Below, piece after piece: positions 17,384 through 25,485 of a DNA stretch of 64,000 nucleotides. Both the position numbers and the translations under genes were made by a program. Source of the DNA: CAVPNY01 sp963706905 (lineage in GTDB: Bacteria; Chloroflexota; Anaerolineae; Anaerolineales; UBA4823); assembly GCA_963706905.1 (NCBI GenBank), contig CAVPNY010000016.1:120988-184987 (forward strand). The letters are read 5' to 3'. Position 1 is the stretch's first letter, and the number at the start of each line of letters is the position of its first letter. Under the pieces are notes generated by a model. It did not search any database and was not told the origin of the DNA. It was given only the letters and a program-made list of their open reading frames with translations.

Positions 17384-18166
17384 TTATCCTTTTCCGATTT
17401 GATCATTAAGCGCTTTTGCCATTTCATCGGCAGCCTCTCGCAGGGCGGGGACGTGATCATAGACCGGGATGCCCAGGCGGTCCGCCTCTTGCACAGCCAA
17501 ATCAGCCGGCATCATACCCAGCAGGGGGATGCCGGGCGTCTCAGCCGCCAGGAACGCAGCCTCATCGGTGTTGCGCACTTTATTGCCCACCAGCCAAAGG
17601 CGGGTTAATCCGATGTGGTTGGCCAGCTCCTTGATCTGGGCGGCGGTGCCCAGGCTGCGCCGGGTGGGTTCGACCACGATCAGCATAGCGTCCACAAAAT
17701 CGACCGTGGCGCGGCCCAGGTGCTCAACTCCGGCATACATGTCCAGGATCAATATATCGTCCTTGCGGAAAAGCAGGTGGGTAAAGAGCGTCTTGAGCAT
17801 GGCGCTTTCCGGGCAGATGCAGCCCGAGCCGCCCAGGTCCACCGAGCCCATCTCCAGCAGGCGCACTCCGCGGTAAACCACGCTGAAGCGCTCGGGGATA
17901 TCATCCACGCGCGGGTTTAGCGTGAAGAAGCCGCCGGTTGTGCCAGGCATCGCCCCGGTGCGCTCGTAGATCAGGTCATTCATCTCGGCGATCGGGCTGA
18001 GGCGGGCGCGCAGCTCGGCGGGGAAGCCCAGCGCCCCTGCCAAGCAGGGGGAGGGGTCGGCGTCAGCCGCCAGCACGTTGCGACCCGCGTCCGCATACAC
18101 CTGGGCCAGCAAGGCTGCCAGAGTGGTCTTGCCTACCCCGCCTTTTCCGCTAATGGCAATCTTCAT
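17384..18166 (-). CDS. cooC: CooC-type CODH nickel-insertion ATPase (2)
   Basis: A second MinD-fold ATPase (260 aa) with GKGGVGKTT at residues 7-15 and a Cys-x-Cys in GGSGCICPE. It differs from the first paralogue around the cysteine motif and in the C-terminal third, suggesting separate clients (AcsA and AcsB) rather than a recent duplication. It starts 3 bp after the DUF3786 gene and is co-transcribed with it. GGAG sits upstream of the ATG. Confidence 0.93.
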   Translation of the reverse strand: MKIAISGKGGVGKTTLAALLAQVYADAGRNVLAADADPSPCLAGALGFPAELRARLSPIAEMNDLIYERTGAMPGTTGGFFTLNPRVDDIPERFSVVYRGVRLLEMGSVDLGGSGCICPESAMLKTLFTHLLFRKDDILILDMYAGVEHLGRATVDFVDAMLIVVEPTRRSLGTAAQIKELANHIGLTRLWLVGNKVRNTDEAAFLAAETPGIPLLGMMPADLAVQEADRLGIPVYDHVPALREAADEMAKALNDQIGKG

Positions 18167-18169
18167 TGT

Positions 18170-18886
18170 TCATCTCCGATGTGCTTTGATTAATTGCTTT
18201 GTGATGTGGCTGCCCAGGATGGCGCATGCATCGGTGGGCAGGCAATGGCTGACCGAAGAATCAAACAGCACCTGGCAGGTGGATGAGAAATCTTCATCGC
18301 CCTGCCAGAGTACCACCATCACCGCCACCCGCGGCAGCGCCTGAAAGGCATAAGCCATGTCTCCAAAAGCATATCTCCGCTCACCCAAACAGGCCTCGGC
18401 TGCCTGGCTGAATGCCGTTAAATCTTCACCAAAGGCCTGCGCCAGCGGGACACCTGTATAGCCCTGGAAGGCCTGGGTGTAAAATCGTCCGTCCGGCAGC
18501 TCGGAGAAGGCGATCCACTGACCGGAAGCCGGGGTACCGTCGCAGGTAACCAGGTAATAGTAGAGCATGGCTTGTAAATAAGTGGGCAGTTCTTGCCCAC
18601 TGGCTGCATCCCGGGCCACCATCTCCGGGTAGCTGATGCGGGTTGGCCGGCCCCACATCTCCAGGCAAAATTCACCTCGCGACCTATCCGCATCCAAGGG
18701 CAAATATTCAATCGCGCTGCGCTTGGCAAGCTGAGCTGGATCGCTTGACTGCAAGCGCAGGCGCAGCTCTGCCACTCGCCCGGTAAGGCCGTCCAGCGGG
18801 GGGGTTGCGGAAAGTTGGTTGTGGCGAATGTCAGACCTCCACTTGCCAGGTAATATCGCACAAACTGATTTATGGATTATAACCAA
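18170..18886 (-). CDS. DUF3786 domain protein
   Basis: The C-terminal ~180 residues match the DUF3786 pattern as I know it: 'FQGYTGVPLAQAFGEDLTAF', 'YAFGDMAYAFQALPRVAV', 'LWQGDEDF' and a closing 'FDSSVSHCLPTD...LG'. Function is unknown, but the family often appears in anaerobes with CODH/ACS. It precedes cooC (3-bp gap), supporting a maturation or accessory role. The 5' end is uncertain: the longest frame starts at a TTG at 18886, while a GGAGG inside the frame suggests a later, non-standard start. Confidence 0.7.
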   Translation of the reverse strand: MVIIHKSVCAILPGKWRSDIRHNQLSATPPLDGLTGRVAELRLRLQSSDPAQLAKRSAIEYLPLDADRSRGEFCLEMWGRPTRISYPEMVARDAASGQELPTYLQAMLYYYLVTCDGTPASGQWIAFSELPDGRFYTQAFQGYTGVPLAQAFGEDLTAFSQAAEACLGERRYAFGDMAYAFQALPRVAVMVVLWQGDEDFSSTCQVLFDSSVSHCLPTDACAILGSHITKQLIKAHRR

Positions 18887-19040
18887 TAAGAATGAAAACG
18901 CGTATTTCTATAAGATGATCCATCGAGGATGTCGTCTCCTCGCACAGATGGGTTCTGGGCATATCAAAGCCCTGACGCCCCGGACATTACTTGAGATTCC
19001 CGATTGACAGGTCGCTTGAATTACGTCCAGGTTATAATTA

Positions 19041-19132
19041 TAGAAGTTACGCAGTTCAAGAGGACGCGGGGTGTTTTGGCGGGCTACGCCCGCCAAAACA
19101 CCCCCACCATCCCACCAACTGCGTAAGTCCTA
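19041..19132. repeat. Nested palindromic element, copy 1
   Basis: Outer arms TAGAAGTTACGCAGTT (19041-19056) and AACTGCGTAAGTCCTA (19117-19132) match at 14 of 16 positions. An inner perfect 17-bp stem (GGGGTGTTTTGGCGGGC / its complement, 19068-19084 and 19088-19104) has a 3-nt loop. It lies in the 296-bp divergent gap upstream of the cysteine-rich gene. Copies 2 and 3 are at 48454 and 48894. Confidence 0.85.
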
Positions 19133-19182
19133 AATTAATCATTGAAGTAGCTTTAAATGACAACCTTCCTGAGGAGGAAACA

Positions 19183-19791
19183 ATGGTAGCCGTGATGAAA
19201 AAAATCGGCGAAAAACCTCTGCTCGCTTTCTTCATTGCCAGCGCTGATATGACTTATAGCGAGATCGCCGAGAGGGAAGTCTACCTGTTGGGTGATCCAG
19301 AGCTGGGTTATGCCCTACGGGGCGAGATCGCCGGCTGCGGGGAAGGCTGTTACACCGATCTCAACCAGATCTTGCTTGAGTATGCCTTGAGTTGCGAAGG
19401 CTGTATCGATCAGCAATCCGCCGAGGCCTCCATTGCCAATTTCGGGCGCCGGCTTGGGACGCTCCTGATCAGCCACTTGCCGCTGAATGACCCCGCGCTG
19501 GCTGACTTTGAGCGGCTCTCCCGTGCCTTCGTCTGTGTGCTTGACTCGATGAGCGTGCCTTATGACACGGCGCACACATCTGACCGGTTGCACTACACCC
19601 TGGATTACTGCCCATTGTGCCAGGCAGGCCAGATCACGGGGCTGAATCGCGAGCTTGGCCTGGCGCGCTACGGCTTTGTTGCCCTGTGCCAGTCCCTGGT
19701 AAGCGCATTGGCCCCTGCCTGGTTGGTTCTCAAGCCCCTGCCGGAGGAGTCGGATCTCGATTTGTTGGAAGTCATCCTCGTCAGGGGATAA
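19183..19791 (+). CDS. Cysteine-rich protein of unknown function
   Basis: The start at 19183 is set by AGGAGGAAACA directly upstream; the in-frame extension to 18991 runs through the palindromic repeat and is not coding. The product is 202 aa, soluble and mildly acidic, with clustered cysteines: GCGEGCYTDL, SCEGCIDQQ and YCPLC. They could bind zinc or an iron-sulfur cluster. I recognise no family. It is divergent from DUF3786-cooC and converges with the sensor kinase, overlapping its restored 3' end by 11 bp. Confidence 0.75.
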   Translation: MVAVMKKIGEKPLLAFFIASADMTYSEIAEREVYLLGDPELGYALRGEIAGCGEGCYTDLNQILLEYALSCEGCIDQQSAEASIANFGRRLGTLLISHLPLNDPALADFERLSRAFVCVLDSMSVPYDTAHTSDRLHYTLDYCPLCQAGQITGLNRELGLARYGFVALCQSLVSALAPAWLVLKPLPEESDLDLLEVILVRG

Positions 19792-20921
19792 CCACTGGCA
19801 ACCGGAATGAGAACGTCGAGCCCTGACCGGCTTGCGAACTCGACCCAGATATTTCCACCCGCTTTTTCGATAATTTGTTTGATGATCGCCAGGCCCAGCC
19901 CGGTGCCTGGAATGCCCAGCGCTTTGGCGTTCTTGGCGCGGAAGAACTCCGTGAACAGACTGTCTCTGGCTTCCTCCGGGATGCCGATGCCGGTATCCTG
20001 CACCTGGCCGAGCAGCTCACCGCCCTCGAGGCGCAGCCGGACGATCACCTGGCCGCCAGAGGGGGTGTATTTAATTGCGTTTGAGATCAGGTTAGTCCAG
20101 ATGCTCTTAAGTTGCTCTGGTGATAAACCGGCAGGAGGCAGATCAGGCGATATCTCAACCGTAACTTGAATATCTTTTTCTACCACCAGGGCCTGAAAGT
20201 TTTCAAGCACCTGGATCAAGACCTGCTCCACCTGAATTGGGGCCGCTTTTCTGGGAGTTTGGATCTCTTTCAATTTCCCAAATTCCAATAAATCTGCGAT
20301 CAGATCGATTTGTTCTTGGGCGCGTACCTGAGCTTTTTCCAGGTACGCGCGTTGCCCTTCTGGCGGGACATAGTCGTTCAGGATCAGGTCCAGGTAAGTT
20401 GAGATGGCGGAGATCGGCGCCTTTAGCTCATGGGTCACCAGGCGGATGAAGGCCAGCTTGGCGCGGTCCAGCTCCTCCAGGCGGGCTTTTTCCTCCGCCA
20501 GGCGCTGTGCTTCGGCTTCGATGCTCTGCAGGCGCTTGGTCTCCAGCGTCAGGCGTCGCCGCTCCACTCCCTGGTTGACCACCAGAGTCAGATCGTCGGT
20601 GGTGAATGGCTTGGTCAGGAAATCATACGCCCCCTGCTTGAGCGCGGCAACCGCCAGCTCAACGGTAGCGTAGCCGGTGATGATGATGCACACGATCTCC
20701 GGGTCGTGTTGGTGGATGCGGGCGATCAGCTCCAGGCCGCCGATGCCCGGCATCATCACGTCGATCAGCGCCAGGTCTATCCCATCGGTTTCAATTATCT
20801 GCAGGCCTTCATCCCCGTTCTCGGCGGTCTGCACAGAAAACCCCTGGGGCGTCAGTGCCCGGCGGCAACCCTCGCGGATGCCGGGTTCGTCATCAATGAT
20901 CAGGATGTGAGGTTGGTTCAT
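19781..20921 (-). CDS. Receiver-histidine kinase hybrid (3' frameshift)
   Basis: An N-terminal receiver domain (Asp54 in LALIDVMMPG, Lys near 'FLTKPF') is joined by a coiled linker to HisKA (His164 in LVTHELKAP) and HATPase_c ('SNAIKYTPSGG', 'DTGIGIPEE', 'GTGLGLAI'). The last 25 residues are out of frame as written. Removing one base of the AA pair at 19837-19838 (TT in the gene) restores SQAGQGSTFSFRLP and a stop at 19781, the typical end of an HATPase. Without correction the frame runs on to 19668 across the opposing gene. It is third in a three-gene signalling cassette. Confidence 0.9.
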
Positions 20922-20940
20922 GGCAGCTGCTTTCTCGGCA

Positions 20941-22929
20941 CTACTGCTTGCGGTTCTGATTAAAATTCATAACTGCCGGGTTGCTCGTCCCCTGGTGCTT
21001 GATCGGCAGGTGGATGGTAAAGGTAGTGCCTTTCTCGAGCTCGCTGCGTACATTGATCTGGCCGCGATGCAGCTTGATGATCCCATAAATGATCGCCAGC
21101 CCCAGCCCGGTGCCGATGCCGATCGGCTTGGTCGTGAAGAAAGGCGTGAACAGCTTGCTCAGGTTTTCGGGAGCGATACCCATTCCCGTATCGGATACCT
21201 CCATTGTCACCATCCCAGGCGGCCCGCTCTGCGTGCGGATGGTCACTGTCCCGCCTGTGGGCATGGCGTCTCGCGCGTTTTCAATCAGATTGACGATCAC
21301 CTGCTGCAGTTGAGCCAGATCGGCCTGGATGGTTGGCAGGTTTTGGTCGAGGTCAAGCTGGATTTGGATGGATTTGCCCTCATATTGCACCCGGCCCATC
21401 TCTACAACATTGAGGATCAGGGCGTTCAAATCTACCGGCTGGGCGACCACCTGGTTCTGGCGGGCAAATTCGAGCAGCGCCGCCACAATCCCTTTGCAGC
21501 GCTTGGTCTCGTTGACGATCACTTCCAGGTCTGCCCGGTAGGGCGAGTCTGGTCCCAGGTCTTTGAGCAGGATGTCTGAGTAGAGCAGGATGGTGCCCAG
21601 CGGGTTGTTGAGCTCGTGGGCGACGCCGGCTGCTAATTGTCCCAGTGAGGCCAGTTTTTCGGATTGGACCAGTTGGTCCTGCGCCGTCTGCAGGTTGTCA
21701 AGCATGTGGTTGAAAGAGCTGGTTAGCTCACCCACCTCCCCGCCGGCGCGCACTGGCACCCGCACAGCCATATCACCGCCAGCCACCTGGCGGTTAGCCT
21801 GCACCAGGTCTTTCAACTGGTTCAGCGGGCGGGTGATAGCCCGCGAGACAGGCGTGGTGATCAAGATAGTGAGCAGGATGGTGGCGAATGTGACCAGGAT
21901 AATCCTATTGTTAAATGAAGAAACCAACCGCTGAAAGAAGGCCTGGCGCGCGCCCACGTATAATATCCCGATTACCTCGCCAGCTTGATTCTTCAGTGGA
22001 TCATAGCGGGTAATGTAATCTTCGTTAACCACGAAAGCCGGGCCGACGAACTCCTCACCCTGCTCCAATACCACCTGGCTGACTTCTTCTGACAGGCGTG
22101 TGCCGATCGCCCGCTCTCCCGCCTCGGTCATCACATTGGTCGAGACGCGCAGGTCGCCCAGGAAGATAGTCGCCGTGTCGATCCCGGCCACCTCTTTGAT
22201 CCGGTCGACCAGGGTGAAATCGTTGTTAAACATGTGGAAGGCGATGGCTGCGCCGAGCAGGTTCCCGGCCGCGTCCCGGATGGGTGCCCCGCTGACCAGG
22301 GCAATGCCGGCCTCTCCTTCGCGCGGGTCGAATAATTCTGGCGCTGCCTTGGGAGTATCCAGGATAGGAATCTGCGCCTGGCTGTCCAGGCCTACGCTCG
22401 CTAAAACCTCAGCCGGGATGATTTCTGTGGTAGCCAGCGTAGACCCGCTGGCGATTACCTGTTGGAACGCTTCCAGATCTTTCAGGCTCACACCTTCTGG
22501 CAGCGGCTCCTGACTCCCATCGGCCAATAGCAAGCGTCCCCCCAGCAGGTTGCCTTCTGGATCGAGGACGCCGATGATATGGTTGCCGCCCAGTGTCAGG
22601 CCAGTCAGGTTGTTGGTGATCTGCTGCTCGATGATCGTCTGAGCGCCTTCCGTTCCCTGCAACGTCCCTGCCACGTTTTCGATCACCAGCGGATCGTGTG
22701 AGATGCGCCCGGTGATGCCATCGATTTCGCGCAGCTGGAGATCGTAAAAAGCCTGGGCAAGCTGCATATCGCGGGCGACGCGCTCATTCATCGCCTCGCC
22801 CAGGTATTCACCGATGGTCTGGGAGATGGCCCAGGCGCCAATGGCGATAGCAATGGCTGCTACCAGGGAGAAGGAAACAACCAGCAGGAGCTGGAAAGGC
22901 GTCGAGAGGAATTCTCGGATCGATTTCAA
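20941..22929 (-). CDS. Cache-domain sensor histidine kinase
   Basis: The order is N-terminal membrane helix (about residues 13-35), a ~300-residue extracytoplasmic double-Cache-like domain ('GVLDPEGNLLGGRLL', 'GAPIRDAAGNLLGAA', 'YDPLKNQAGEVIGILYVG'), a second membrane helix (342-362), HAMP (~362-415), HisKA with His438 in AAGVAHELNNPLG, and HATPase_c. The NtrB-like H-box and Cache domain suggest sensing of a small extracellular ligand. It lies between a CheY-like gene and the receiver-kinase hybrid, 19 bp from the latter, so the three form one phosphorelay unit. Confidence 0.94.
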   Translation of the reverse strand: MKSIREFLSTPFQLLLVVSFSLVAAIAIAIGAWAISQTIGEYLGEAMNERVARDMQLAQAFYDLQLREIDGITGRISHDPLVIENVAGTLQGTEGAQTIIEQQITNNLTGLTLGGNHIIGVLDPEGNLLGGRLLLADGSQEPLPEGVSLKDLEAFQQVIASGSTLATTEIIPAEVLASVGLDSQAQIPILDTPKAAPELFDPREGEAGIALVSGAPIRDAAGNLLGAAIAFHMFNNDFTLVDRIKEVAGIDTATIFLGDLRVSTNVMTEAGERAIGTRLSEEVSQVVLEQGEEFVGPAFVVNEDYITRYDPLKNQAGEVIGILYVGARQAFFQRLVSSFNNRIILVTFATILLTILITTPVSRAITRPLNQLKDLVQANRQVAGGDMAVRVPVRAGGEVGELTSSFNHMLDNLQTAQDQLVQSEKLASLGQLAAGVAHELNNPLGTILLYSDILLKDLGPDSPYRADLEVIVNETKRCKGIVAALLEFARQNQVVAQPVDLNALILNVVEMGRVQYEGKSIQIQLDLDQNLPTIQADLAQLQQVIVNLIENARDAMPTGGTVTIRTQSGPPGMVTMEVSDTGMGIAPENLSKLFTPFFTTKPIGIGTGLGLAIIYGIIKLHRGQINVRSELEKGTTFTIHLPIKHQGTSNPAVMNFNQNRKQ

Positions 22930-23020
22930 CGGACCTTCTTATCCTTTATTGATGCGAGAGGCGTCCTGAGCGGAGGCGTTCTTTGCCGCAGTCGAAGGAT
23001 GCCGGGCATCATTTTGCGAG

Positions 23021-23073
23021 TAGACCTCGGAGATTATGCAAACGAAGTTTGCCTGAAAAACCTCCGAGGTCTA
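23021..23073. repeat. 'AGACCTCGGAG' hairpin
   Basis: TAGACCTCGGAG (23021-23032) and CTCCGAGGTCTA (23062-23073) are perfect 12-bp arms. Inside, GCAAAC and GTTTGC pair. The core matches the hairpins at 8667 and 53030. Confidence 0.75.
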
Positions 23074-23075
23074 TC

Positions 23076-23453
23076 CTACTTCGGCAGATACTTGTTCACC
23101 TGGCGGATCAATTGGTCGGCAGAGATCGGCTTGCTCAGGAAGGCGTTGATGTGAATGTACTCATCGGTGGGGAACAGCTCGGCGTAATCCGTGTTGGCGA
23201 TGGAAGTGACCATGATGATCGGCGTATCGCGCAAGTCAGGGTCGTCGTGCATGCGCTGGCTGGTGGAGACCCCATCCAGGATGGTGTCCATGATCACGTC
23301 CAGGATCATCAGGTCGGGTTTCTCCTGCCTGGCAAGCTGGTAGCCCAGGTCGCCGCTCTCGGCGGTGATCACCTGGTGGTTGTTTTTCTCCAGAACGATG
23401 CGGGTGGCGTCCACGAAGTCAGGGTCGTCGTCGGTGATGAGGATTTTCGCCAT
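23076..23453 (-). CDS. Single-domain response regulator (CheY-like)
   Basis: The 125-residue receiver domain has acidic residues Asp8-Asp10, phosphoacceptor Asp52 in LMILDVIMD, Thr/Ser in IIMVTSIAN and Lys in AFLSKPIS. There is no output domain, so it probably shuttles phosphate to or from the neighbouring kinases. It is the first gene of the signalling cassette downstream of the FDH operon. Confidence 0.93.
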   Translation of the reverse strand: MAKILITDDDPDFVDATRIVLEKNNHQVITAESGDLGYQLARQEKPDLMILDVIMDTILDGVSTSQRMHDDPDLRDTPIIMVTSIANTDYAELFPTDEYIHINAFLSKPISADQLIRQVNKYLPK

Positions 23454-23569
23454 GCCAGTCTCCTAAGATTTTTCAACGCAAAGTCGCAAACACGCGAAGG
23501 ATTCTTTCCTTAAATTATATGCGTTTTTGATCTCTTTCTACTGAACTTGAGTTGATTAAACCATTATGC

Positions 23570-23637
23570 ACCGCGAAGACGCCAGGTACGCCAAGGAAGA
23601 ATTATAAAACCTTTGCGTCTTAGCGTCTTGGCGTTAA
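23570..23637. repeat. 'TTAACGC-AAG-ACGC' repeat at the nuoF 3' end
   Basis: The right end reads CTTTGCGTCTTAGCGTCTTG then GCGTTAA; the left part carries complementary GCGAAGACGCCAGG units. The nuoF stop codon (TAA, 23634-23636 on the minus strand) is the terminal TAA of the repeat. A further left-arm-like fragment is at 23473-23500. Confidence 0.7.
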
Positions 23638-24908
23638 TTCTTTTCACCATTCAGGCAATGCTTGTGCTCGATATGGTACTCGTATTCCGGGCGGAATTTC
23701 AGGATGGTCGAGCGCGCCGGGTTGACCAGGGCGGCGCCCATCGGGCAGAAGGTGCGCCCGTCGATGTTCTCCGCCAGGTACAGGGCGCGGTCGATATCCT
23801 CCGCTAAGCCTTTGCCATGTTCGATGCGATCCAGTGTCTCGAAAAGGCGCACCGAGCCGATCCGGCAGGGTACGCAACGCCCGCAGGACTCGTGTGCAAA
23901 GAACTTGGTGGTGCGGCGGGCGGCCTCTACGATGCAGGTCGTCTCGTCCATCACCACGATGGCGCCGGTGCCTAACTGCGATCCGGCCTTTTCCAGGTCT
24001 TCGAAGGTCATCAGCGTGTCGATCTGGTCGGCGGTCAGCACCGGGGTGGAAGCCCCGCCGGGGATGATCGCCTTGATCTGTCGTCCACCCCGCACTCCCT
24101 CAGCGTGTTCATAAATGATCTCGCGAAGTGATGTCCCCAGGGGTAACTCGTAATTGCCCGGGCGGTTGACGTGCCCGCTGACTGAGAATATCTTGGGTCC
24201 TTTGGATTGCTCGCTGCCGATCCCGGCGAACCACTCTGGCCCGCGCAGGACGATGTGCCGGATGCAGGCCAGTGTCTCGATGTTGTGCACCAGAGTCGGA
24301 AGCCCGAACAGCCCTACCTGCGCCGGGTAGGGCGGCTTCAGGCGCGGGTTGCCCGGCTTGCCCTCCAGTGACTCGATCATGGCAGTCTCTTCCCCGCAGA
24401 TATACGCCCCCGCCCCGCGGTGCACCGACATATCCAGGTTAAAGCCGCTGCCCAGGATGTCTTTGCCCAGGAAGCCCCCCTCGTAGGCGTCGGCGATGGC
24501 CTTGATCCAGCGCTTGACGCCCAGGAAAAACTCGCCACGGATGTAGACGTAGGCTCGGCTGGCGCCCACCGCGTAGGAAGCGATGATTACCCCTTCGATC
24601 ACCTGGTGCGGGTCGCGCTCGACGATCTGGCGGTCCTTGAAAGTGCCCGGCTCGCCCTCGTCGGTGTTGACCGCCACGATCTTCTCAACGCTGGGGTCCT
24701 TGGGCATGAAGCCCCATTTGACGCCCGCCGGGAAGCCCGCCCCGCCCCGCCCGCGTAGTCCGGAGCGTTTAACAATGTCGATTAGCTCCTCCGGAGTATA
24801 TTGGGTCAACGCTTTTTGGGCGGCCGCATAGCCGCCATGAGCCAGGTAGACGGCGATCTTCTCCGAATCCGGGCGGTGGATGTTCGCAGTGAGAACCGGT
24901 TCAAACAT
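23634..24908 (-). CDS. NuoF-like NADH-binding diaphorase subunit (FDH-associated)
   Basis: This 424-residue flavoprotein oxidises or reduces NAD(H). It has the NADH/FMN site GRGGAGFPAGVKW (about residues 53-65), 'GEPGTFKDRQ', the FMN-contact 'GAGAYICGEETA' and the C-terminal 4Fe-4S motif ESCGRCVPCRIG...TFCPMG. There are no extra C-terminal ferredoxin domains, in contrast to the paralogue at 28333. It is downstream of nuoE and fdhA in the same operon, implying that it links formate oxidation or CO2 reduction to NAD(H). Confidence 0.94.
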   Translation of the reverse strand: MFEPVLTANIHRPDSEKIAVYLAHGGYAAAQKALTQYTPEELIDIVKRSGLRGRGGAGFPAGVKWGFMPKDPSVEKIVAVNTDEGEPGTFKDRQIVERDPHQVIEGVIIASYAVGASRAYVYIRGEFFLGVKRWIKAIADAYEGGFLGKDILGSGFNLDMSVHRGAGAYICGEETAMIESLEGKPGNPRLKPPYPAQVGLFGLPTLVHNIETLACIRHIVLRGPEWFAGIGSEQSKGPKIFSVSGHVNRPGNYELPLGTSLREIIYEHAEGVRGGRQIKAIIPGGASTPVLTADQIDTLMTFEDLEKAGSQLGTGAIVVMDETTCIVEAARRTTKFFAHESCGRCVPCRIGSVRLFETLDRIEHGKGLAEDIDRALYLAENIDGRTFCPMGAALVNPARSTILKFRPEYEYHIEHKHCLNGEKN

Positions 24909-24924
24909 AGTTAGTTCCTGTTTT

Positions 24925-25011
24925 TCAACACAAAGTCGCAGAGACGCAGAGACGCAAAGGATTTTAATGTTTCTTTCTTAGCGTCTTTGCATCTTCGCGT
25001 CCTTGCGTTAA
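24925..25011. repeat. 'TTAACGC-AAG' repeat at the nuoE 3' end
   Basis: The left arm carries CACAAAGTCGCAGAGACGC units and the right arm GCGTCCTTGCGTTAA. The nuoE stop TAA (25008-25010) is part of the right end. It is the same family as 23570 and 53255. Confidence 0.7.
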
Positions 25012-25469
25012 ATCTCTTTCTTAGCCAGCTCAGTCAGCAGCGCCTCCAGCTTCTCAGCGGTCAGGTCTCCGTACAGCTCGTCGTTAACCTTGATCGCCGG
25101 GGCAAGGTCGCAGGCCGCCAGGCACTGCACGATCTCCAGGCTGAAGCGACCATCCGGGGTGGTCTCGCCGGGCTCGATGTTTAGGCGCTGCTTGACCTGC
25201 TCGATCACTGGCTCAGCGCCGCCCACCAGGTAGCAGGACAGCCCTTCGCACACCTGGACTGCATAGCGCCCCTGCGGCTCGAGCTTGAACATGGTGTAAA
25301 AGGAAGCCGTGGAGAAAACCTGCCCGGGGGTCAGGCTCAGCCTATCAGCCACGCGCTGGATCGCTTCCGGGCTGAGCCAGCCGTACTGTTCCTGAGCAAT
25401 GTACAGCGCCGAGAGCAGCATGGCGCGTTTCTTGGGATTGCGAATGCGTGTGCGCGGGTTGGCAAGCAT
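25008..25469 (-). CDS. NuoE-like 2Fe-2S subunit (FDH-associated)
   Basis: A thioredoxin-fold 2Fe-2S protein (153 aa) with the four cluster cysteines in CEGLSC and CLAAC. It transfers electrons between the NuoF flavin and the Fe-S chain of the dehydrogenase. It lies 16 bp after fdhA and precedes nuoF. The length is normal for NuoE/HydC-type proteins. Confidence 0.93.
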   Translation of the reverse strand: MLANPRTRIRNPKKRAMLLSALYIAQEQYGWLSPEAIQRVADRLSLTPGQVFSTASFYTMFKLEPQGRYAVQVCEGLSCYLVGGAEPVIEQVKQRLNIEPGETTPDGRFSLEIVQCLAACDLAPAIKVNDELYGDLTAEKLEALLTELAKKEI

Positions 25470-25485
25470 TAGATGCCTCGGTTAT

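Noticed and set aside
18991..19182. N-terminal extension of the cysteine-rich protein
   Set aside because: The extra 64 codons run through a palindromic repeat, whereas AGGAGG sits directly before the ATG at 19183.
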